Positions 1-6,248 of a stretch of 12,753 bases of DNA are shown here, one piece after another. Origin of the DNA: CAYVXE01 sp964455375. GTDB taxonomy: Bacteria > Zhuqueibacterota > Zhuqueibacteria > Oceanimicrobiales > Oceanimicrobiaceae. The notes below the pieces were generated by a model, which saw only the letters and a program-made list of their open reading frames with translations, was not told the DNA's origin and searched no databases. Where the stretch lies: assembly GCA_964455375.1 (NCBI GenBank), contig CAYVXE010000117.1, positions 1 through 12,753 on the forward strand, in the 5' to 3' direction. Each line of letters opens with the position of its first letter. Within the stretch, counting starts at the first letter, position 1. Made by a program: the position numbers and the translations under genes.

Positions 1-1239
1 AACCTCGGTGCTTGCGTCCTGCGGTGAGATGGTAATCGACTGTAATTGTGCTGCCCGGACAGTCAACACAGTACTTGTATTGATTCCAGCTTTTGTTGCT
101 GAGATGACTGTCGTGCCATCTTGCAAGCCTGTTGCCAGACCACCGGCGCTAATTGAGGCTACACTGGGCGCACTACTGCTCCAGAGCACCTGGCTGGTTT
201 GATCGACAACCGAGTCGTCGGAAAATGAACCGGTTGCGGTAAACTGAACAGTTTCGCCAATTTGTATGGCCGGGTTCTGCGGCGCCAGCGTGAGGAGTAG
301 CAGTTGAGGAACCTTAAACTCTCCCGCAGGGTCTCCAACAACAAGCAATTCACTAAAACCGTTGAAATCAGGGCTTTCAGGGCCATTCAGTAAAAGTTTG
401 ATGGAACGGCCTCTTACTAACGGTGTGACCGTTGAGACCGGCAGTGTTGTGGATTGTGGATAATCCACGGTTTCTTCAAACAATTTTTCTCCTGTGCCGT
501 TGGGGCCGCTGAAAACCTGAAAAGTGACGGTTTGAAAACCATGCCCATTTTGAAACGCCGGGTTGATATGCTTGGCATTATTCACGATCCCCGCCGAAGA
601 AAAAAACTCATCCGCCGTGCTGGTCCACGTAAAAGCCGATGTGTTGCCATCTGCAGAACGGCTTGAAAACCAGGATGTCGAAAAGTCAAAATCGATTGCT
701 AACGTGGGGTTGGCTGAACCGTCCGGCAATGAGGAAGATGCTTGTGCTGTTCCCCGGGGTTCGACGATGTTTGGTAACTGCAACTGGATAAAAACGGGTT
801 GAAGCCGGGTCTCTCCACGTATAAGATGAACATTTTCGGTTCCCACAAGAAATTGGAGTTGTTGTGTATCGCTGGCAAATACAATAATCGAAAATACTTG
901 CTCTGCACTGCTCATGGGAATGGTTAATTCGCCATTAGCGACGTTATTTTTAATGGTTAATTCCTGTTTTTTAATAATAATGGTTTGAGTGGTGGAATCC
1001 AGTACCGAAACGGTGACTTCACTGAAGGACGAAATTTTCGACGCACCGGAAAGCCCGGGATTTGTTGAAGATTTGCTGTCCGCCGGTGCACTGCGTTGGT
1101 CATTCGGAAATTGCAAAGCAATGTTGATTGTCGCATTTTCAAACGGATCAACCAGGGGACTGTTTTTATCACAACGATAGAAAGCCACTAAAAGGATAAG
1201 AAGCAAAAACATTAGATAGCGATGGGATTTCTTAAACAT
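1..1239 (-). CDS. Partial exported discoidin-like / Big_2 Ig-like surface protein (C-terminus beyond window)
   Basis: The frame is open from the ATG at 1239 to the left edge, giving 413 residues with no stop, so the C-terminus is missing. An AGGA ribosome site lies 7 bases before the start. Residues 1-22 form a signal sequence (MFKKSHRYLMFLLLILLVAF), and Cys23 follows in the context FYRC-DKN. That is a poor lipobox, so lipidation is likely but unproven. Residues about 35-155 are a beta-rich segment with no clear family. Residues about 160-303 resemble a discoidin (F5/8 type C) fold: ASSS...LAIDFDFSTSWFSS near the start and GRSIKLLL...FNGFSELLVVGD at the end. Residues about 308-390 match a Big_2 bacterial Ig-like domain (IGETVQFTATGSFSD...VLWSSS...GTTVISATKAG), and a second one begins at QSITISPQDAS. 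Such proteins usually bind glycans or surfaces. It is the last visible gene of the minus-strand operon, 45 bases after the barrel gene. Substrate unknown. Confidence 0.85.
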   Translation of the reverse strand, partial: MFKKSHRYLMFLLLILLVAFYRCDKNSPLVDPFENATINIALQFPNDQRSAPADSKSSTNPGLSGASKISSFSEVTVSVLDSTTQTIIIKKQELTIKNNVANGELTIPMSSAEQVFSIIVFASDTQQLQFLVGTENVHLIRGETRLQPVFIQLQLPNIVEPRGTAQASSSLPDGSANPTLAIDFDFSTSWFSSRSADGNTSAFTWTSTADEFFSSAGIVNNAKHINPAFQNGHGFQTVTFQVFSGPNGTGEKLFEETVDYPQSTTLPVSTVTPLVRGRSIKLLLNGPESPDFNGFSELLVVGDPAGEFKVPQLLLLTLAPQNPAIQIGETVQFTATGSFSDDSVVDQTSQVLWSSSAPSVASISAGGLATGLQDGTTVISATKAGINTSTVLTVRAAQLQSITISPQDASTEV

Positions 1240-1284
1240 TTTTCTGTCCTTTTAAAGATATTTTCAAGTTTATTTTGCTAATCA

Positions 1285-2412
1285 TTAAAATTTAAATGCC
1301 AGACCACCGGTTAATTCCAAACCTGTGATGTTGATGTCAGAATTCGGTCCGGTGTTGATGGTGCCTTTGGAAAAGATAAAAGTTGGATCAAAGGAAATAT
1401 GTCGGGAAAAATTGAAAACAACCCCACCGCCAACACCGAAAATCGTTGCGCCTCCAGCACTATTATTGTTATCACCATAAATTTGGGTACGGCCGACATA
1501 TTTTAAATGCAGGCCGCCGCTTAAACGATGCACCAGCGTAGCGCGCAGTTCCAATTCATTGCCATTGCTTAAAATGGCCGGATTGGGAGAACGATTGTCT
1601 GAACGCACTCTTTCTGTCGCGGAAAGTATCAACGGATTAAAAATACCAAATGGCACAATAAGTTGTCCGCGAAATAAGAATTTATCACCGGCCTCAAAAA
1701 ATGATGCACCGTTAATTTTATCTTCGGAAAAATTTGTGTAAATGAAATCCGCTGTAAATTTCCCTTTGCCGGAGCCGATCTCAAAATCCCGCTCCAGTCC
1801 GATGGTCAGATTAAACTCATTTCCGGGTTCAATTTGAAATGACTGACCGGAAAAAGTTGCATCATATTGTTGTCGTAAGGAATAACCGCCACCGACTCCC
1901 ACGACCCAATCACCGAATTCCTGCGCAACGGCCAGTCCAAAATTGTAACTGAATCCGGTACCGAAATTCGAAACGGGATTGTCCAGGGAACGATTTGCAG
2001 CTATTCCTGAGATCGTGTATTCTGAGGCATCTAAATTGGTCTTGCCGGTCGGAATGCCGACACCGAATGTAAGCAGAGCATTGTTGTCGCCCAGAATGAA
2101 GGAGGAGCGGACAAAGGTATCGGAAATATTGTGAAATTCAGATGCGCCGCCACCCGGATCCTCTTTGATACTGATAAATGGTGAGGTAACCACATCGATT
2201 GCCAGGCGGGAACCAAACGGTACCGTGTAAACCACCGGGATGGCAAATTCGGTAAATCGATCTAAGGCTTGCGTTCCGTCAAACGACCACGATTTTATTT
2301 GAAACGTCGTTTGAAAAAACGATGACCGGATAAATTGATACGACTCGTTTTGTGCGTAGCCGGATGTCTCAAATAAAAAAAATGCTAATAATATGACAAA
2401 ATATTTTTTCAT
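1285..2412 (-). CDS. Predicted outer-membrane beta-barrel protein
   Basis: A 375-residue protein with a Sec signal peptide (MKKYFVILLAFFLFETSGYA, cut probably near GYA-Q). The rest alternates short amphipathic strands with turns rich in Gly, Asn and Asp, for example SNFGTGFSYNFGLAVAQEFG followed by a Gly-rich strand, and ends in LTGGLAFKF. A terminal Phe after an alternating strand is the usual BAM-recognised end of a bacterial outer-membrane barrel. A GAGGA ribosome site precedes the ATG closely. It lies 30 bases after the CsgG-like gene at 2443-3801 and 45 bases before the discoidin-like protein, so all three are probably co-transcribed. I cannot assign a transport substrate. A transporter or porin-like barrel, or an assembly partner for the neighbouring surface protein, would fit. 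The barrel call is moderately strong and the function is unknown. Confidence 0.8.
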   Translation of the reverse strand: MKKYFVILLAFFLFETSGYAQNESYQFIRSSFFQTTFQIKSWSFDGTQALDRFTEFAIPVVYTVPFGSRLAIDVVTSPFISIKEDPGGGASEFHNISDTFVRSSFILGDNNALLTFGVGIPTGKTNLDASEYTISGIAANRSLDNPVSNFGTGFSYNFGLAVAQEFGDWVVGVGGGYSLRQQYDATFSGQSFQIEPGNEFNLTIGLERDFEIGSGKGKFTADFIYTNFSEDKINGASFFEAGDKFLFRGQLIVPFGIFNPLILSATERVRSDNRSPNPAILSNGNELELRATLVHRLSGGLHLKYVGRTQIYGDNNNSAGGATIFGVGGGVVFNFSRHISFDPTFIFSKGTINTGPNSDINITGLELTGGLAFKF

Positions 2413-2442
2413 TTCATCCTCATGTGCTTTTAAGAAAAAAGT

Positions 2443-3801
2443 CTAATTGTTAGAAGGTGGAAGCGGGACAATGATGGTCACCGTAGATGTCGATGGTGTC
2501 GCGCTATCCGTACCGGTACCTTCCTGCAGAGGTTCTCTGGTATCATTATCCCCCTGAGGTGTCTGTCCCGTACTCGCAGCTATTCCAGTCAAAATAAGCC
2601 GGGATGTTTTTGCAAAATCGGTAGCGCCGGAATCTGTTGTTTCAAAATCCGATTCCAGCTCGTTAGAGGCAATTTTCGGTTCTTGTACAGCGCTTTTTGT
2701 GACGTCTACATCTTTAACACTGGTCTTTGCTTGCGAAAAATGTGGGTCTAAATCCACGGCTTTTTGAAATTGTTGTTTTGCTTCCGTAAACATACCGCGG
2801 TCTTCGTAGTCGAGACCTTTTGAATAAGCCATAAATGCAAGAAGGGATTCCGTCGGGATCTTCTGAATTTCTTCACGTTCTTCCTGTGAAAGTGTGATGC
2901 CAAAGTCATCGATGACTGAAAAGGCCAGTTTCTTTTCCAACTGAAACACCGATGTGAGATCACCGGAAATTTCTTCTAAATTCGAAAGATTGCTGGTGGC
3001 CGTTTCTGCCAGCGTTGCATCGATGCGCAGCTTTTCTCCTTCGAGATCGGTAAAACCGCCTTTGACCAGCTTGCTGGCGCCGATGAGTTTTCCAACTCTC
3101 GGTGCCGTGGCTGCATCCACGAGCCCCGTTGTTCCTAATTTGAGTTCCTCCAGCAATCGTTGCAGTTTCAACCTTTCGACCACAGTCAGTTGCTTTACTT
3201 TCGAAAGATCGGTGATGAGCATTTGGGCAAGTCCTTTACGGAGAGGTTCCAATTCAGGAGAGTTCGTGAGATTTTCGAAATACAGCACCGCAACCGTGTT
3301 TTCCGGAATAGCGGAAACATCCAAACTCTGTTCCCGGGCAATGGCCTGGGAAATCTCAGCAGCGACCTTTTCATTAGTCAATTGTTTGATGCGTGCGGAA
3401 ATTTTTTTGTTAAATCCGTGTGAACGGCCTAAATTTTTATAACTCTTATACTCGTCGATAGCTTCCGCAAGCTGCCCCTTTTTTTCAAGTATTAAACCGA
3501 GGTAAAAAACTGTTTTCGCATCCTTGGAATTCAAAGACTTTGCTTCGTTGAGTTTTTTTTCTGCGTCATCCAATTGTTTGTTTTTGTAATAGGCGATCCC
3601 CAACTCTCTCTTAATGGTCGCATCGTTGGGCTTTTCATTTTCAGCGGTGGTCAATAATTCTATGGCTTGCGAATATTCATTTTTTTTCAGGTGGGATTTC
3701 GCACGGGTTAAATAGCCGGTGGAACAGTTTGTGAGAAGAAGACAGAGAATCATTGATATAAAGAACTGGATACAGTTCTTTATTCTGTAAAAACTAAACA
3801 T
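2443..3801 (-). CDS. TPR - CsgG-like - TPR lipoprotein with long Ser/Thr-rich tail (paralogue 3)
   Basis: The chosen start is the ATG at 3801, because AGGAGG (3809-3814) lies 7 bases before it and a signal sequence begins there. An upstream in-frame ATG at 3837 has no such site. The product is 452 residues. The signal sequence ends LLLTNC-STG with Cys26 the likely lipidated residue; Asn at -1 is unusual. TPR-like helices cover about 30-125 (EYSQAIELL, LGIAYYKNKQLDDAEKKL). A CsgG/FlgO-like domain covers about 163-303: VAVLYFENL, the family-like VVERLKLQRLLEELKLG, APRVGKLIGASKLVKGGF and LRIDATL. A third TPR follows (AFMAYSKGLDYEDRG...AVDLDPHF). Residues about 355-452 are a low-complexity acidic and Ser/Thr/Pro tail. 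CsgG itself is the curli export channel of the outer membrane, but this domain is short and the pore hairpins cannot be confirmed. It is paralogous to the proteins at 3972-5114 and 5115-6206. Confidence 0.85.
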   Translation of the reverse strand: MFSFYRIKNCIQFFISMILCLLLTNCSTGYLTRAKSHLKKNEYSQAIELLTTAENEKPNDATIKRELGIAYYKNKQLDDAEKKLNEAKSLNSKDAKTVFYLGLILEKKGQLAEAIDEYKSYKNLGRSHGFNKKISARIKQLTNEKVAAEISQAIAREQSLDVSAIPENTVAVLYFENLTNSPELEPLRKGLAQMLITDLSKVKQLTVVERLKLQRLLEELKLGTTGLVDAATAPRVGKLIGASKLVKGGFTDLEGEKLRIDATLAETATSNLSNLEEISGDLTSVFQLEKKLAFSVIDDFGITLSQEEREEIQKIPTESLLAFMAYSKGLDYEDRGMFTEAKQQFQKAVDLDPHFSQAKTSVKDVDVTKSAVQEPKIASNELESDFETTDSGATDFAKTSRLILTGIAASTGQTPQGDNDTREPLQEGTGTDSATPSTSTVTIIVPLPPSNN

Positions 3802-3971
3802 CTTAAGGCCTCCTAATAAGGTGATAGTTATTATCAAATGCTATATTAATAAATCGAAAAAAATTGAACCGAAAATAGAATGATTTTGCAATAAAAAAAG
3901 GAAGAATCGAAAATGTTACTTAACCTTAATATGATTAATGTATGATTTTCACATATAAATGCAAGTAATTT
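3802..3971 (-). promoter_or_regulatory. 170-base AT-rich spacer, possible internal promoter
   Basis: This is the only long gap in the minus-strand gene series. Read on the minus strand it is very AT-rich and holds a weak candidate: TTCAAT, a 17-base spacer, then TATAGC, about 50 bases before the start at 3801. The -10 box matches the consensus at 4 of 6 positions. No stable hairpin followed by a T-run is seen, so there is no clear terminator for the gene ending at 3972. An internal promoter for the last three genes is plausible but weakly supported. Confidence 0.25.
3809..3814 (-). promoter_or_regulatory. Ribosome binding site fixing the start at 3801
   Basis: AGGAGG on the minus strand, 7 bases before the ATG at 3801. 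It rules out the longer reading from 3837, which would place this site inside the coding sequence. Confidence 0.85.
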
Positions 3972-5114
3972 TTATTTGATTCGTGTTAGAATCAGCCGTT
4001 CCATTTCCTGATTCGATAGTCTTTTTTCCGGTAACTGTTGCAACCGCATCTTTGCTAAAATAAATGATTTGTCCAATGAAACCGCCCTTGAATATGCATC
4101 TCTTGCAAGGTTTTCCCGGCTCTTATCGTCATAATCCAGACCCTTGGAATAAGCAATCAGCGCCAGGGTGTTTTTCGTTGCATATTGTTGCAGCATTTGC
4201 TCCTGCCGCTGATCAGGAACAATACCAAAGGTCGCAATTATTTTTAAAAGCAGGTCCTTTTCTATTGCGGGTAAATCAGAAATACTGCCTTGTGTTTTGA
4301 TGCCGCTGCCAAGTAGTTTGCCGGTTTGAACATCCACAATTCCGGCATCGATGCGGATATTCGTATCGTTGAGGCGCTCAATGCCGCCGGTAATGGCATA
4401 TTTGCAGTTTAAGTATTTCCCGATTTCAGGGATACTGATGTTGCTGGCGAAGTGAAAATAAGGAAGCTGCAAGTCATCCAGCAGAAACTGTAATTCTTCC
4501 CTTCTGACGACCTTGAGTTGCTTCATGCTCGCCAGGTCGGAGATAAGTAAATCCGTTAATCCTTTTAATAGCGGGTTTAATTGTGTCCAGTTGGAAACGT
4601 TATGAAAGTAGAGGACGGCAACAGATTTACCGTTTACATTTTCATCAGGTGCATTTTGGGTTTTAGCAAGATGCCTCCGGAGTCTTTGCAGAATTTCCTT
4701 ACGTTCGTTTTCCCTGATACGAGCAAGAAGTTCCTGTTTTAGGCTTTCACTGATGTTAAAAGCCTTCAACGAGCGATAGGCTGAAGCTGCATTTTGATAA
4801 GATGCCAATGCCTCGTAACAGAGCCCTGAATATAACAAAACAGGAATGCTTTTCGTGTTTAGCGTAAGTGCCTGATTCAATTTGGTGGCAGCTTTTTCAA
4901 ACTGACCGGTCTTATAATAGGCAATACCGAGATTTTGTTTCACACGCCAGTTGTCAGGCTGCTTCTGTTCTGCAGTTTTCAGTTTCAAAATTGCAAGATC
5001 GTAATCACCATCCCTGAGAAAATCACGTTTCTCGTGGTGAAAAAGATGGCACCCCGAAAGCATAAAACTGAAGAAAAATGCATACAGGATAAAGCGATTG
5101 CGGGCGGCAGTCAT
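3972..5114 (-). CDS. TPR - CsgG-like - TPR lipoprotein (paralogue 2)
   Basis: A 380-residue lipoprotein. Its signal sequence (MTAARNRFILYAFFFSFMLSGC) has a classical lipobox LSGC with Cys22. TPR-like helices run about 30-115 (DYDLAILKLKTAEQ, LGIAYYKTGQFEKAATKL). The CsgG/FlgO-like domain runs about 157-298: VAVLYFHNVSNWTQLNPLLKG, then VVRREELQFLLDDLQL, IPEIGKYLNCKYAITGGI and IRIDAGIVDVQTGKLLG. A C-terminal TPR follows (ALIAYSKGLDYDDKS...AVSLDKSFILAKM) and the protein ends RLILTRIK. Compared with its paralogues the VVER motif is changed to VVRR and the segment before IGK is divergent. The start codon directly follows the TAA of the upstream gene in the same frame, and no ribosome site is visible, so translation is probably coupled to that gene. 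It is likely anchored on the periplasmic side of the outer membrane; its role there is inferred only. Confidence 0.85.
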   Translation of the reverse strand: MTAARNRFILYAFFFSFMLSGCHLFHHEKRDFLRDGDYDLAILKLKTAEQKQPDNWRVKQNLGIAYYKTGQFEKAATKLNQALTLNTKSIPVLLYSGLCYEALASYQNAASAYRSLKAFNISESLKQELLARIRENERKEILQRLRRHLAKTQNAPDENVNGKSVAVLYFHNVSNWTQLNPLLKGLTDLLISDLASMKQLKVVRREELQFLLDDLQLPYFHFASNISIPEIGKYLNCKYAITGGIERLNDTNIRIDAGIVDVQTGKLLGSGIKTQGSISDLPAIEKDLLLKIIATFGIVPDQRQEQMLQQYATKNTLALIAYSKGLDYDDKSRENLARDAYSRAVSLDKSFILAKMRLQQLPEKRLSNQEMERLILTRIK

Positions 5115-6206
5115 TTATAGCGTTAGCGGTTTAATCACGTCCAGCATACTCTGCGCCTTTTCGAAATCTGGTGCAAGAGATAGTGCCCTTTCCAATTTGA
5201 CATAAGCGTCTTTGTAGTCTTCCTGGTTGGCCATGGACATGGCGTCCCCGAACAATGCAATGGCTTCGATTGGGACATCCGAACGTCCCAGTTTATCCAG
5301 TTTTTTGTTTTCAGTTTTCTCAATATCCACATCGAGATTTTTGGTAATTTTTATGGTCAATTTTTTGGCAAGGTCGAAAATTTCATTTGGTTTGCCCTCC
5401 ACGGATGCGGTTTTAAAAATTTCTCCTGTTTCAGTTTTTACCAGTCTCGCGTCGAGGCGTAAGGTTTTACCTATTTGAATGAAACTTCCGAAGACAAAGG
5501 AATGTGCGCCTAAAAGTTTGCCAAGTTGCGGTGCGCTTTCGGGACTGATGATTGCGTGTCCGCCGACTTTCTGATCGGTCAGTTTTAGCTCATCGATAAT
5601 AAATTGTAACCGCTCGCGCTCGACGACTTTTAACTTGCTAAGTACGGAGAGATCGCTGATGATAATTTTAGATAACGCATGGCCTAAGTTGGCATATTTT
5701 TCTGCATGTTCGATGGAATTGTTTTCAAAGTCGATAATGGCAATGGTTTTGATGCCCGGACTTGAACCACTTAGCTGCAGAGAGTGCCCGACTTTTTTTA
5801 CCGTGCGGTAATAACTGGCCATTAGTCGTTTGTGGGGCCACCATCTGTCGTTAGGTTTGTAGGTCGGATCTTGCTTCAAAATTTCCGTAAACACGCCTTC
5901 GGCTTTTGCATCCTGATTTGTCGAAACATAAGCGACAGCCAGATACTCACTTGCAGTCTGATAGTCAATATTTGACAGCGCGTGCGTAACGATGAGCCGG
6001 TGTAAAAGGTCGATTGCCTTTTTAAACTGACCGTTGTTAAAATTTTGGATAGCCTCTTTGAGTTCAATGTTTTGCTGCATGGGCATAAACGCTGACATTT
6101 CGTTTTCGGACGAAAGTGAGGTTCCCGCATCGGGGAAAGCCCAAGTGTTGGTTTGCATCGGAATGATGAAAGCCAGGAACAAGATGTAGGTTGTTTTACG
6201 AAACAT
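5115..6206 (-). CDS. TPR - CsgG-like - TPR exported protein (paralogue 1)
   Basis: The start is placed at the ATG at 6206, which has AGGAGG 5 bases upstream; an in-frame ATG at 6224 lies before that site. The product is 363 residues. It has a Sec signal (MFRKTTYILFLAFIIPMQTN, cut near TWA-FPD) but no lipobox, unlike its two paralogues, so it is probably periplasmic and soluble. TPR-like helices run about 48-130 (AIQNFNNGQFKKAIDLLHRL, AVAYVSTNQDAKAEGVFTEI). The CsgG/FlgO-like domain runs about 150-294: IKTIAIIDFENNS, VVERERLQFIIDELKL, APQLGKLLGAHSFVFGSF, LRLDARLVKTETGEIF. A C-terminal TPR follows (ALFGDAMSMANQEDYKDAYV...ALSLAPDFEKA). It is 42 bases downstream of the kinase gene and directly abuts the next paralogue, so it belongs to the kinase operon. 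The domain family is clear; a pore or scaffold role is inference. Confidence 0.87.
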   Translation of the reverse strand: MFRKTTYILFLAFIIPMQTNTWAFPDAGTSLSSENEMSAFMPMQQNIELKEAIQNFNNGQFKKAIDLLHRLIVTHALSNIDYQTASEYLAVAYVSTNQDAKAEGVFTEILKQDPTYKPNDRWWPHKRLMASYYRTVKKVGHSLQLSGSSPGIKTIAIIDFENNSIEHAEKYANLGHALSKIIISDLSVLSKLKVVERERLQFIIDELKLTDQKVGGHAIISPESAPQLGKLLGAHSFVFGSFIQIGKTLRLDARLVKTETGEIFKTASVEGKPNEIFDLAKKLTIKITKNLDVDIEKTENKKLDKLGRSDVPIEAIALFGDAMSMANQEDYKDAYVKLERALSLAPDFEKAQSMLDVIKPLTL

Positions 6207-6211
6207 GGTAT

Positions 6212-6217
6212 CCTCCT
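6212..6217 (-). promoter_or_regulatory. Ribosome binding site fixing the start at 6206
   Basis: AGGAGG on the minus strand with a 5-base spacer to the ATG at 6206. It excludes the ATG at 6224 as the main start. Confidence 0.85.
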
Positions 6218-6248
6218 TTTCCAATTGTGTTTTTCAATGTTACGTAAC

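Noticed and set aside
2954..3442. Plus-strand open frame of 162 codons opposite the CsgG-like gene
   Set aside because: It is the antisense shadow of a clear protein family gene, has no ribosome site, and its translation is Ser/Arg-rich without recognisable domains.
3802..3837. Longer start for the third CsgG-like protein (ATG at 3837)
   Set aside because: The AGGAGG site lies inside this extension, and the added residues precede the signal sequence without improving it.
6207..6224. Longer start for the first CsgG-like protein (ATG at 6224)
   Set aside because: The AGGAGG site 5 bases before 6206 marks the later ATG as the start.
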